A DNA stretch of 64,000 nucleotides. It comes from Phlebopus portentosus. Lineage: Eukaryota; Basidiomycota; Agaricomycetes; Boletales; Boletinellaceae. The notes beneath the pieces were generated by a model, which searched no databases, was not told the DNA's origin, and saw nothing but the letters and a program-made list of their open reading frames with translations. Shown here in pieces: positions 11,548 through 24,868 of the stretch. The stretch's first letter is position 1. Every line of letters begins with the position of its first letter. The translations under genes were made by a program, and so were the position numbers. Location: positions 558,001 to 622,000 of the forward strand of contig JAYXKI010000006.1 of assembly GCA_037892935.1 (NCBI GenBank). The letters run 5' to 3'.

Positions 11548-14500
11548 TGTGTGGAGGCAGTGGTAGTAGTGATCGAGGAGACGATGACAGAAAGCAAGAA
11601 AAGACGAAAGCGAAGCAGCGTCGATAGCAAAAAGCAGAGCAAGCAGGACGATGGAGATGCGGAGACGGACTGAAAGTGGAAGTCGTCTGCGGAGAGGAGG
11701 GACAAAAGGGCGATCGCCCGGCAAACAGCTCGAGGACCATGGTGGATTAAATACAACAAGCGCTGGAGCCAAATTGGAAAGGATTGGAGGACCCCAGAGA
11801 CTCCGAGTTTGCTTCCGCTCCGTCTTCATCGGGCGCCTAGCTCTGCACGCTCACGTCACGATCCCAGCTAACCCCTAATTGGCAAATATTATCGCACATA
11901 TATTCTAGATGCGGTCTGTTGTCCAATTTGATTTTCAGGAATCATCCTCGCCTTGTTTCTCCTTGGTTGTCACAACTCCGTCGCCCTCGATCTTTGCTTC
12001 CGTCCCCAGGCGTGCCTTCTTCTTGCCTTTGTCTCTTCTCGACCCGCTAGGACACGTCTCGGAGCTAGTCCTTTGTTCTCCTTACCCGATTTACGCATAC
12101 CTCGTCTAAAATCAAAGAAGTCTAATCTCCATAGCGATTCATTCCCGAGTGGAACGAACATCTCAAGCCACTCTCTCCGATCAGATATCCACCAATTATC
12201 TATGTGCCTCGTTGTAGAACATACACGGGGAATCACTGCTGCAACTAGTATCCATCATTGTCATCATCACCCATCACGCGTCAGCCAAATGCAACAGCGG
12301 CGGTGTCCCGCGATGGCCCTACACTTTTCAGGTCTGCCTTGCCCAGTCTAGTCCCGCACTTTCGTCATGTGTTCCTCCTGGCGTTGCCATCCACCACACG
12401 ATGCAGACACAGACACCCCGATAGGCGAAGATGCACCTTGCTCCCCTGATTGTATCCCATTTCTGAATTCCTCCACATCAACATTCCGTCTGCTTTGCCT
12501 GCATGGCGCACCCGCACAATCACCAACACAGCCGCCCCCGAACGAGATCTTCCATCCGACCCTTTTTCAGCCACCGCCTTCTCGACAATCGATATCAAAC
12601 TTGAAGTACAACCCCGCCTCTCTCCTTCACATCTTCTTCCTCTTCGACTTCATCTATGCAGTGTCTGCTGGAACATATAGCTTAGGCTCGATTAATGACT
12701 TCCATTCCAGTTCACTTGCTTACTTGTCAACTTACTGTCTCCGTGGACAGACTGAAAGCGGGAAGGACCAGGTTCCCCGGTATAGAGGTGGCGCCGTTGG
12801 AGAGCCGGGACGCAAGTGAGCCCATAGAATGACATGCAATAAATATTGCTTTCTCCGTCTCTGATCGAACATGGATAACGTCCTGCCGTAAAAATACAAA
12901 ACCACGGAATTTCCAAAAGACAGAGAACCTGGTTCATATCGGATAGCGGAACCCGTTGTACGCGATACGTTGCTACAAATGACACCTCCCTGGATGCATT
13001 TCTTCGTTTCCCTTAGCCAGCATCGAACGCTAGGACGAAATCGTCCCTTTGTCCTTTCAACTATCGCGTAACACCATGATATATACACACGCATGGGCCA
13101 CGTTCACTCGCGTGCCTGTCACCCCCGAATTATTTTTGTATATTTCATCAGTCTTATCAGCTTCAAAGAGGCTTAACACCTATACACATTTTTGCCTTAC
13201 CTTACACCCCGCATCCGAGTTTCTTTGAATAAGAGAAGTGCTTCCCGCTCCGAGCCCGCCAAGTGGTACCTCCAATATTTCCAGAGCTGGCAATGATTTA
13301 CGGCAAGCCGGCAGTCGCCGAACAACCTCGGGCCAGAATAAGGGACCCTGAGAAATATTGATCATTCATTCAGTGATCTGGTGGCCGCGTCCCATGCTCG
13401 TTCCAGGTCACCCGTCCATACGTACTCTTTAGCCAACACGGCTGGTCAATATTCTTTGTCAAGACGTGCATGAATGCTTTGCTTCTCGTGATGCTGTGAT
13501 ATTAGGATTTCAAGAAGCTTCGGAACACGGATCGCCAAAAGCCCGAGAAATTGAAATCTTCGGATCGCAATTGAGGCTCCATTGTGGCCGAAGAAGTCGA
13601 ATCAAAAATAGTAAATACAAGATTAGAGCCACTCAATTGTTAGTAATGCTCGGGAAATGATCACTCGACATAAACTGAGCTCGGCCAGCAGCTTCCCTCT
13701 ACTTCTTTTCGCATGACTGGATCGGAGAACAGCCTGGACACGGCAGCAATAAGGTCCTGTGTCGCATCCAAACAACCACTTATCACCACACCCAAACTGT
13801 TCCGATGATATTCATGATTATCGTCACCCATCGCGGTCCGAATTTACTGGTTCTTCTTGTTTTTTTCTTCCCGTTTTCGTCTTATGTACTGTTTTCTCTT
13901 TTAAGCATGTTCATCTATAGTCACCAACAATCATTCTATTATGTGAAGGAATTATATCCGAGGATTTGAGGAAGCTCTGATCTTTCATTTTTCACAGTCG
14001 ATTGATATTGCGAAACCAAGCACGATATCAAGCTTCTGCATATCGCTTTCGTTCGTGGCTTACACCAGAGGCCTGTGTTGCCTAGTTTCTTGTGATGCGC
14101 GAAATTTTTCAATTTCGATTATGCTGCATTTCGAACAGGCTTCCTTAATTCTTATATCGAAGCTACGTGACTATTGTATTAAACTCTCCAATCTTGGTCC
14201 ATTGGCCACATTTACTCACAGCCTTCAAGCAGTACGCCAAGCGTTAAGAGAGATCATTGGCTGAAAGGGCGTCCTACCCTATCGTTCTTGCTATGCTTGC
14301 GTATTGTCGCAGCGTGAGTAGCGATCAGTATCATTGCGAACGAGACAGGTAGAGAAAATGATGAGTTACGCCATAATGTCATCCGCTGGTGATGCATTTT
14401 GTGATATCTCCAGACTCCAGCCGAGTCAGAGCTCAACTGAAGATAATGACAGACCATATGACAATGTACTGCTTACAGTGAACAAATCACACAAAGTTTA

Positions 14501-17500
14501 ATCATGTATGAGATGTTGTTCCAACAGAATTAAAACTCGCTTCATGATCCACGGACTCCCCAGTAATTGTTTTCCCCGTCGTAATTAAGCAGATACCATT
14601 CAGAAGCGTTGACGAGTCAAAATAGCAGGCATGCCCGAGATTCCCGACCTTTTCACTTTCCCTAGTAGAATGCCTTGACGAGCTAAATTCCCTTGTTCAG
14701 TAAGTCGCAAGGAAATCAGCAAGGAACTAGAACGTCTCCCGAGAAGTCCGTAGATTACCCGAGAAGTCACTCGTTAAGTTCTAGTGAAAGACGACACGAC
14801 AGAACCATTTCTGCAAGGATAGTCGAGGACCCATTTGGACACATGTACACCACACCACGCGTATCTTGAGCGTCTATCGTTCTTAGAAGCCGTGCGGTTT
14901 TGATTCTTTTCTTCATCTCTTCATCAAAAGATGTCGTGTCGCTAGTCGGGTGGAGCTTATGCAATGCCGTACGGGCGAGTCTCCAGGCAAGGCTACGACA
15001 TCGCGAATAACCAAACAGGTAGTCTCAATAAAAGAGAACGAAAAGCGGTGTTGTTTGACACAAACCAATACTGATTCGAGAAATCTTCAAGAACTGTTGG
15101 AGCATCCATCAATGACACATCGCCGGCGATCGATAAGGAATAACACTCTTGACATTACGCTGTGCACCCGCCGTAAGGTGAGTGAAAATGTGGTTGGACA
15201 ACCTCAAGGAGCAAGGCGATTGGTACTTTCGTTATTTGCCACCCCACGCACCATGCCCAATACTAGTGAAGTGATATCCGGTGGTCCAATGGCATCTGAA
15301 ATGATGATCCGGATTGCAGCTCGTTACTGGGATAGCCCGATTTGTCTGGCATTCCGAACATGTCAGGTCCAGGAACTATTGAAAGCATAAGTTTCATTCT
15401 CTATCTTGGATGGACATAAACACGACAAGTTTGGTCCTTAGTACGGGTTCCTCTCGATACTCAGCTTACAGGAGACTGGTGAATCTCCTTTCCTTTTTCT
15501 GTCCGAGGTATCTTTCTTCACGTCATTCTCTCTCGAGAAAGAAGTTAGAAGCAGTGCGATCTAAAAAGACGACCAATAGATCGGCGATTGGCTGTGTCGC
15601 GAGGACCCGGGACACCGTGAGAGTTAATCTAAGTATTTTTATTTATTTGAGTTTTGGACCGATCAGATGCTTTACCTTGTGGGTTCACACCTTCTATATC
15701 GGGCAAATCCCGAGAGTTCCCACGCTACCTCTGCCTTGAGGTGTGCCGAACGAGCTCGTTGCAGTCGCGAGTAGCGGGCTCAATTGTTCTTACACAGCGT
15801 GTACGCGTGCTTGATGCTGTGAGCTACCTCCTTGTCCTTCCCGCCATTTATGAAACTCGATCTAGGAGACAATATCGTCCAGATGTGACTCCCCTTTGGA
15901 AAGCTGGTTTAATAGGTGGGCCTAAGATAAGGAACCCTTGGAAATCTGGCGAAATACTGACGGGTCGCATTTTGATCACCCCTATCATCTGCCAACATCC
16001 GAAAGCTTTCTGTTGACCCAGTCTACGGTCGCGCGATGCTTCGAGGCGTAGATGTGGCCCGAGTACCCGAAAGTGAGTACACATGCCAGCTCTTCACAGT
16101 TGGAAGATGATACCGCCCCTATTGACTGCGGCGAACGAAAAGCAGAAATGGTAAGCCCGCGAATTTCTGTGTTTCATCCCTGATCTTGCTTCTAATTTAC
16201 ATGATACGCGTGTGGCCAATGTGCGCTGCGGAAAGAGGGGAAGAGGGAACTTTTCCCTGAGCAGTCACAACTATTTTCAGCGCTTCTAATCATGGGCGCC
16301 AACCGATCGGATGTCTTTGAGGTGCCTTCTGAAATGAAAAATGAGCCTGGCTTGGCGGTGCGTATGAAGAACCTCTAGGAGAATGCGACTTTCCGAAGCA
16401 GACACGACCTCAGCTGAATTCAAAACCCAACTACTCCAACGGTCTTACTGGGACAATATCTCTCATTATACGATAGCAGAGAGTGCAATCAATTAGATGC
16501 GTCGGGCAAAGCATCGAAGTAGAAAAATTCAGATAGAAGGAGCGTGGCTCAAGCTTCACGCTAAGTGGACCAGAATCATTCGAATATATCAAAGAAGGGC
16601 ATACTTCCATTTTCTAGGATCGAACGCGGTACCTGACCCGTTCAGTGTTTTGAGGGAGCATGAAGCGAATCCAATCTGAGCGAGCAAATGAGAAAGCGAA
16701 ACATCGATTATTACCAGCTCAATGCATCCTTCATATTCGAGGTTCCTCATCTTCAGATGTCCGTTTCAATGGTACCATCGCATGTCAGCGTCCGTTCATC
16801 AAGGAGAAGCAGTGGAGTGTGGGTGACACTAGTCGGGAATTGCCTTTTCCGTAACGGCTGCGGAACCATTCACGATGCTGTTAATAGGCGACACAAGTAG
16901 TCCGCGCTTCTATCACATTTTCATCTAGATGTTTCATGGACTCGCTTTCTTACTGAATGATTAACTTTCTCTCTTGGTCTCGGCTAGAAGCTTTCTAATG
17001 TACGACATAGATTCGACATCAATTTGCACGAGGCACCTACCCTACAAAAGATTGGTAGGAGATAATCGCAAGTGAAAAAGCTTCACGCCAGACGTGCAGA
17101 AAGATCTTAATCTTAAGTTGTAGACGGGTGACGATAGCCACGTCCTAGTCCTAGCCAAAAACATTTTCGCACCACAATACATACTTTTTAACCTGGAGGA
17201 CAAATTCATTTGGCCAATATTGTGACGAGCACATGAAGCATAGCCATAGCTATAGCTTCTCTGTCGGGAATTGGAAGAAGGAAGAAGAGGAAGAGTTGAA
17301 GGTAATAAGCATGCACAAGGTTGGTGGTTTCATTGCAAAGCAGACACGTGCGGAGGCGAATTCCATAAAAGGCAAAATAGGCAGTATTTCCAAGTTTTAC
17401 CGACGCTTGGTGGTCATCGTCTGCGTTGTGGACTGCAGCTCCTTGCAATTTAGATGTAAGAATAAGTCGGTCGTTCGCACATTGCGACGGGTACCTGGGT

Positions 17501-19048
17501 ATCCACACGATGTCGGTCCTCTTGGATTACGCATCTGTCTTAGAATGAATTGACCTGAGCTCTACGGAAGTGCCCCCAAAATCTCGATCCCATTTCACGA
17601 TGGTCTGCTGAATACCACAAGAGATTTTCATTGGACGTTGGAACGGCTCATCTCTACGGCTAGGGGCAAATTACATCTGAATGTCCTGCATGTCGGCCGT
17701 ATGTAGCAACATACTGTTCTCTAGGGAAGCTCCATCCGAGTTGTTCTATTCACTCATTGGAAAAGAACAACACGCATCAGAGGAGCGGAACAAGGGCATC
17801 GATGGAATCCACTAGACCTTATCACCACAACTCGATCCTATTCGTCTGTTCGAATCGAAGCTCGTCTACCACGCTCCGCGATCATTCTAGAGATTCACAG
17901 CAAGGACTTGGTCACTTTGACGAACGAAAGTACTCGACACGCGTTCGAGGAGTGAGGATACGTACAGGCAGAAGGGGAGCTGGAGATTCTACCACCTTCT
18001 GCCTAATTGAACTTTCCTCCCCTTCGCTCGGGGTCGGAGTCAGAAGCGAACTTCCCCCTCGTTCATGCAGGCCACCCAGTCCTGGCTGTAAGCAGCATGT
18101 CAGCAGGCCATCTTGCTCCAACGTATACGTACACCTGTCATATTCAAATTGCAATTCCGGTCCAGAATTCTAGGGTAGATATTCTATAGCAAGTCGACAT
18201 TTGAGGCTTATCCCGAGAAGAAGAATTCTTTTTATATATCATGCCGTATACCTTCCACGAATGTCTAGATATCGATTGTCGACTGTATTGAAAACCGGAT
18301 ATTCACACACAACAACGGGCAGGGACCGCTCTGGCCTCTGACCTCCACTCATTTTGCGCGCTGGAATTGGCCAGCAGACAGCACGACAGAAGTAGTCGGA
18401 TCATTGACTGGCGAGATTCGTCCAGCTTCAGTAACAACAAGACCGCCGTTGCAGGTACATCGAGAGTACCTTTCTAGTGCCAGTGGTCCGACTTCGACGC
18501 CTACGAAAAAGCGTCAAAGCCATCGCCAAAGAGCGTCTAACCCCATCGAGCAACAAGCTGTTCGTAGTATCCGACCAAACCTTACGCCTCTCTGTCCTAT
18601 AACGCCTCTGCCGACATCGCAATTTCCCGCCGCATCTATATTCTATCCGCCGGAGTATTCAATGCTTTAGCAGCACCTGGAGGGTTTCCGTAGGTACGTC
18701 CGTATCTGAAGGTGCTCCGAGTCAAGCGGGAAATTGACGTCAAATAAACATCTCGTAAAGAGGTGGAGCTGGGATAGTACAAAGGCCATAAGTAGAACTA
18801 CAGAAATAAAAGAAGAAACCAAAGAGGTTGAAGTGGCCTTAAAATTAGACAATTGGGTCTCGCAAACATGTGGTCAAAAGACAAGAACGAAGCAAAATCG
18901 AAATAATAGGTAAATCCAGCACAGGTGGATTTAAATATTCGAAACCGTTAGGCAGGTGTTGTGAGAATACCGAGGAAGATGATTGAGCGGCGTAGAATCG
19001 TGATCGCAAAAAGGTTGTGGCGAATACATAGCATGGGTCGGCTCTGTC
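11548..19048. other. 7.5-kb gene-poor region
   Basis: The first ~330 bases are the promoter and 5' leader of the transcription factor starting at 11547. From ~11.9 to 12.7 kb the plus strand is strongly pyrimidine-rich, like a fungal leader, but no start leads into a coding frame. From 13 to 18.9 kb I see only frames below ~150 codons in all six readings, with low-complexity or random composition and no conserved motif, long terminal repeat or transposase signature. It may be regulatory DNA, a decayed insertion, or host unrecognised non-coding transcripts. No tRNA could be supported. Confidence 0.5.
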
Positions 19049-20971
19049 TCAGTGATGTGCCTGGTCATCCCGAGCCAGTGGCAGGCCGCTGGCCCCGCTC
19101 GCACTGCGCTTTCTCACAGCCGTCGAACTCGAAGCCTTAACTCCAGCAGCGGGTGTGCTACCATCTGCGACGCCCGGAATCGTCGTCGCATTTTGCTGAG
19201 CGTTACCAGTCGATCCTAGTGGATTCGAGCGCCGCGCGATGAGAGCCCTCACAGCACTCAGCCACTTGATTTCTTCAGCCTCGCTCGGAGCGCACAATAG
19301 CAGTGGTCGCTTTTTAGTTACGATCTTGAACGCATATTGCGTACCTGTGAACCCGGCGTTCGCGAGGTCGGCTTCGTGTCCATGACTGTCTTCACTCTCT
19401 CGTATCGCAGGAGGTGAGATCGCGTTAGAGCCACCGGAGTAGTTCTTATCGTTCGATAAATCATATTCAAGGGCATCAATAACTTGCGCAAGCTCAATAG
19501 AGCGTGGGCGCTTCATATCCTGGATAAGGATTTCATAAAATGACGTCAATCTGAGATCTAGAACTTCAGCGAGAACATCGAACCATATGACTAGCGCTGT
19601 AGAATAACGTGTCACTTGTGAGTACGAAATACCTCTTCCTCCAGCCTTTGCGTTTGGAGCGACTCTTCATCAGGTAACCAGAAAGAATGATCTTGGACGT
19701 ATCCTTGTTTACGGTACTTCCCGCTTGAGGTTTTGATGGTGAAGTGCCCGTGCCAGAGGATTTTGCAACCTCACCTTGCACCTGGTCCTCAGATTCCGAG
19801 TCCGAAGTGACTGGACCAGCGAAGCCAATGCTTCGAGCTGAAGGCGGAGATGGCGTTGGAGCACCTCTACCCGAAATTGCACCAGACGACTGTGAAGCGG
19901 TATTCGGATTACGGGAACCACCTGCTGCGGTTGGAATAGGAATTGGTGCTACCGTTGCGCTATTCTGGGTAGAGGTACCCAGGAGGGATTCGCGGGCCTC
20001 GTTTACACGTTGCACCCAATCCTGCATCTCTTGCTCCGAGTTCGCCTGAAGATAATACGTGCGGTTGGGAGACACAAGCACAAGGCTGTTCGGATGTCGC
20101 TTCAGCTCAATGCTTGAACAGGAATGCACGTCCACGAGATCAACGAGGCGGAGTAGTTGGTATTCGGCAGAATTCTTGTAGAAGGCAAGCTGAGCTGGCC
20201 GGAGAACAAACCAGCGTTTCTTCCATGTCTATACGACTATAAGATAAAGTGACGGGGTACTCTCACCGCTGTAGTAGCATACCTTGCGCCGTTCCCCCTT
20301 CTTATGTAGGTAGCCTGTCTTGATTACAGTATCCCCATCTTGCTTCCGAGATCGCGCTACCTCGGTTGCATTATGGTCTTGCGTCCAGTCTTCGTCCACC
20401 TCTTCGTTGTCATCGGATTCTTCATCCCCACTCCCACTTCTACGTTCTGCAATGGAGGACAATGGCTTCGATGATACGCTGGTCGAGAGTCCAAGGGACA
20501 TGCTGTGGCTGTGATTCTGTCCGTGGCCATGGGGATTAATGATAGGTTGAGGATGCGATCCACCAGCAGGGGGGCTAGTTGCAAGCGGGGAATGTTCTGA
20601 CGAGAAGAACGTATCTGAATCGCTCTCGGTTCCCGACAGCGCCGGTGGACTAAGACCATGGACGGGCTGGATCTACAGATATGCACGTTACATCAGTCGC
20701 GTCTAACATAATACCAAGATAAACGACATACTGTTTCCATCATGCAAGGCGTAGAAGCGAAACAGGAGCGTAATTTCCGGAAAAAGACGATCGTCAGTCA
20801 GAGAATGGGAGACAAGCAGAGTTGCGAGGCCAGGAATGCGTTGATGTCAATGGGCCAAACACGCACCTTGGCGGGCTTGTTGTGCACCGATAATTTCCTC
20901 GTGATTTCTTGGAGAGTTGGAGGCGGTGCTGAGCCACTGCTCCCTCCCTGGCCCTGTACCGACGACGACAT
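19049..20971 (-). CDS. protein with two pleckstrin-homology (PH) domains
   Basis: Four exons in phase (20971-20867, 20672-20283, 20228-19584, 19519-19049) give about 536 residues. The first PH domain begins at VIKTGYLHKKGERRK and continues across an intron into TWKKRWFVLRPAQLAFY, ending in the helix EQEMQDWVQRVNEARESL. The second begins IILSGYLMKSRSKRKGW and RKRYFVLTSDTLFYS and ends with EAEEIKWLSAVRALIARR. The conserved Trp of each C-terminal helix is present. A Ser/Glu/Asp-rich linker separates them, and the N- and C-termini look disordered. PH domains usually bind phosphoinositides or proteins at membranes, so a membrane-associated adaptor role is likely. It is divergently transcribed from the acyl-CoA binding protein gene, 394 bp away. 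The start is the first ATG before a Gln/Gly/Ser-rich leader. Confidence 0.85.
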
Positions 20972-21365
20972 TATTTAATAAGGATATTTTCTGGGTATTT
21001 TAAAAAGATGACCGTCGACGACGGAATCTGAGTGGCTACGAATGGATGTCCACGAGGCCATCAAGAATGAATGAAGCCCTGCTTATGTAACGCGGTCCGT
21101 CTCTAAGCAATTGACTTCAACCGCGATACACTATTCAAGAACATCAATGCCTCTCAATCACAGAAATATGCTGCAAGTCGCTCGCGGTGTCATCGTCGAG
21201 AGCTGCAATGTCGCGGAATTTGCAGAAAATTGGAATATGAGGCTCAATGGTACTCGGCAATCAGCGAGAAGATAAGATATCTTCAAACACAGAAACGATG
21301 ATCGTCTTCTACAATCTTCTCTCGTCTTCATCTTCCTGAGAATCGTCTACATCGCCATCAAAACA
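20972..21365. promoter_or_regulatory. shared divergent promoter region, PH protein / ACBP
   Basis: 394 bp between two divergently oriented start codons. The half next to the acyl-CoA binding protein contains CT-rich stretches (about 21301-21350) typical of fungal core promoters. No clear TATA box was found. Confidence 0.45.
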
Positions 21366-21983
21366 ATGAGTTACGAAGCAAAGTTCCAGAAAGCCGTTGA
21401 GATTGTCCAGGGTCTGCCTAAAGATGGTCCGGTCAAACCTACTCAGGATGAACAGCTTTATGTGCGTCGCTCTTCGCTACCCTGAACCCGTCGGTCAAAT
21501 GCTAACGGCCGCCTCGCGCATTCAGTTCTACAAGTACTACAAGCAAGGTCAGTCACTCCGCCGACTCAGCCGCGATCGCGGCTGCCTCGGCCTCAGGATA
21601 AACTATAGAGTTTCCGCATTGCATCCGCTGTGACATTAGCTTTTGTCTAACTTCGTTCATCCAGCTACAATTGGCGATGTCGACGTGCCTCGTCCGTCGG
21701 GTCTCCTTGACTTCGCCGGCAAGGCCAAATGGTATACTCAACTGTTGCTCTGTCTATGAAACAAACACTAAGATATATTACTGATCCAGGGACGCCTGGT
21801 CCGAGGTCAAAGGAACTTCAAAGGAGGCTGCGCAGAAATTATACGTGGAGAAGCTCCTAGAGGTTCGTGATCCAATTTGTAAATATGCTACAGGACGCTC
21901 AATGACTGCAATGTGCTCAGATCCTCGAGAAGGCTCCGAAAGAATTCGCCGAGGAGTACATCAAGACCATCAACGAAGCTTAG
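21366..21983 (+). CDS. acb1: acyl-CoA binding protein (ACBP)
   Basis: A small cytosolic protein that binds long-chain acyl-CoA esters and buffers and delivers them to lipid metabolism. Five short exons, separated by four introns of about 50-130 bases, encode ~106 residues, slightly longer than the usual 86-92. Visible family hallmarks, in order: the N-terminal helix AKFQKAVEIVQGLP, then DEQLYFYKYYKQATIGDV with the ligand-contacting Tyr and Lys, then the GKAKWDAWSEVKGTSKEAAQ block with the conserved Lys-Trp-Asp-Ala-Trp, and a C-terminal helix ending KTINEA. Splice sites were placed by matching the family. It stands alone on the plus strand, back to back with the PH-domain gene. Confidence 0.95.
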
Positions 21984-24868
21984 AGGGAGAAGCATGACAA
22001 CGAAGAACAATTGTAGGGTATATTATATGAAATACAGACCTCAATCCTCCAATCCAGTGGCATGACTGCAAAATGCGCTTGAAATCAGGTCCGTAAGGCT
22101 GAAAATTAATGACTTCTTATTGTGGCAGGCATTCTCCGGCAATCCTCGCATCTGGTTCAATAATTGATGATACGATTCTTTCACAATGTCAAGCGTGGAT
22201 AATTCTCATCCTTGCAAAACCATGGCAACTCTACCATCCCCGATGCGACCGAGCTCAGATTCCAATACACGTAAAATCTGAGAACAAGATGACTATGAGT
22301 CTAGGGTCTCCTGCCTTCTTCGGTCTCCTTTTATTAGCCACAGAACAGACTGAAACATCATCAACCATCATTGCCGACACAAAGAGTAGCCAGAATCTAG
22401 GTCAGGTATCCCATCGGCCATACGAGCGTGCCGTCACTCGCATAGCTTCCTCTGTTCCCGTATTCATCTTATTCGGTGTTCGATCTGGCGTTCACAAGGC
22501 GTTTCGAGATTTGATCCTCAATTGGTCGCCATAGGGCACTAAATTCTTCCCAGACTCCGAGATCAGCTCAGATCAGATGAACATCACTAAACATAATCAA
22601 GTAGCGGCATTATTCACTGGATCCGACATGTCAGAGATCCGTGAGTAGAAGAAGCGACAGTCATGGCTACGGAAACCCACTGACGATCCCTTCGCGCATC
22701 ACTCGTTTCTCGCCCGCCGGAGAACGCGTTACTTGGGAACCTGGGAGACGGACAATACCCTCCCCCGCGCGATTAATCTATCTATGGAAGCGTCTGGTAC
22801 CGAGCACACTCAAGCGTGGCGGCGTTTGACTCTGCCATCTGTGAACAATTGCTGACCAAAGGACGGATCACCGAGGTCACCCCTATCCATCAAAGGCGAT
22901 GATCGAACCTGCTTTGCTCCTTTATCCAGCCCCTCTACAGACAATTTCCGATTTTCGCAACGAATTTTGCCCATTGAGCAACAGATCAACACCCATATTC
23001 GAATGTCACGGTGTCTTTGAAACGTCAAATGAAACAATAAAGGCCACAGGGGCAAACAGGTTTGTGTATGACAGTTACAACAGTCGCGGAGCGGAACTGA
23101 TGAGTCGGTGCAAATATCCTCAACTGGACGGCTGTCCATCAATACTTCGGTATCGGATCCGTGACGGCGTTGTTTACAATGAATCCAGGACTACTTTGAC
23201 CCCGCAGGCTTTTAACTTGCTTAATGCACTTTATTTGAAACTGGTGCCAAGGTTTCCAAATTGTTGTATTTGAAGATATTCTGCATCACGGCAGAAGGTA
23301 ATCACTCAACGCAGCGGCGAACGGAGAGAGACACAAGCTTAAAGGGGTGTATCGATATGAGATAATCTCACTACCGCGGTAGTCCGACTGGTACTCTAAT
23401 CCGACTTGATTGGGAGATCAGTTATAATTATTCCTCAAGATCGATGATCGTGCATGGATATGGAACCTTTGGAGGTACGAATGGGTTCTTTTCACATCCA
23501 AGAAAAGAGGGAAAGCCAATAAGAATAATTCGAAGCAGATCGGACAGTTCCCCGATGACGCGGAGCATTTAGCAGTTACCGTAAGAATATTTTTGAACCA
23601 TGTATACTGAGAAGCTATTGGAAGCGAGCACGACAACGGAACATTAATCTCAGGCCACATGTACACCCACAGTAATTTCTGTTATACAGCTACCCGAAAA
23701 AAGCACGAGACGAGAACTCCAGAAGCAACACGTGAAGCTCAGAGGCGGTTTCAAACCTGACCCGAGACCCAGTACACGGCGACTCGTCTATTCTTCATGA
23801 GGGAAAAGGAAAGTTACTTCAACTGGACCGGGACTACGTCATATCCGTCTTCATCGGTGCAAGCCAGTTAGCAAAACCAAGTAAAGCATTCGCCGGGAAC
23901 AAGGAGGCATCCAACAGACCGATAACGCGACCCTTTCAGTTCGCCTCACTTTATCCACGCGTAGCACTTACGCAAGGAAAGAAGCACATGTGCGACGTCA
24001 GCATCAGAGATCTGGAGAAGAAGGAGCAAGGACTAGGATGGAAGAAGAACCGGGGTGAGCCCTGGACTAGTATCACTTCCCAGGTAAGTAATCGCCTGAG
24101 GACAGCCACCTCTGATATTCTTCGCCAGCCACCCTTCGAACTCCAAGTAGCTCGACTCGTGCTTCGGAATTCCAGAACGCTAATAGGAGTGCTAGTACCA
24201 GACCTCTGACTCCTCGTACTTCCGTAGAACAATTCGCAAATTCTTTAAAATGAAGCAAGTAACCGGAGTCCTTCAGTATTGATGATGATTATTGAAGGAA
24301 TTGATCGTAACATATAAAGTTCAGAATCATGTTGCTTGAAGGTTGAAGATTACCCACGTTCTAAGCTTAGGTAAGTGTAGTCAATTCATTCAAACCATTC
24401 AAACCATTCTCAGTTATAGCACTTCTCACTTCACGTAAAACAAATTGTATGCTCTCCGTCGTTTCTATTCATCATCTGCAGATCATCTGTACATACAAAC
24501 ATTACACGTGGGAAAAACAGACATTATCAAGTCTACTCCTGTTACAAAATATATATCTTGCAGTCAGGCGCTAGTCGTGTGTGCAGCTCAGTAGAAATCA
24601 AGGAAAGGGGAGAGAGGTGTCCGTGTCGTCAACAAGTCGTAACGCGCGAAGTCTGGGAAGAAACAGGTGAATGTGGATAGCGATGTGCGCATAGAGAAGC
24701 GCGAGAAAAGTACGGAAATCTGCAATCAAAAACCCAAAGCATCCAGGCCCATCCGTCCTTCAACCAACAAACTACACAAAGAGAAATCGAAAAAGGGATA
24801 AATAACATTTAAGCCAAGAAAGGGGAAGGAAGAGGAGGGAAGGAGAAATGCAGGCCTGCATCGCAGTA
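21984..24868. other. intergenic, no gene seen
   Basis: About 2.9 kb between the ends of convergent genes. One plus-strand frame of 141 codons (22109-22534) shows no recognisable motif and has no supporting neighbours. The right-hand ~400 bases (about 24450-24868) are probably the 3' flank of the Kelch gene. A short imperfect repeat of CATTCAAAC lies near 24385-24410. Confidence 0.45.

Noticed and set aside
14950..15390. 146-codon plus-strand frame in the gene desert
   Set aside because: Composition looks random and neither end has splice sites leading to a coding exon; no transposase or reverse transcriptase motif.
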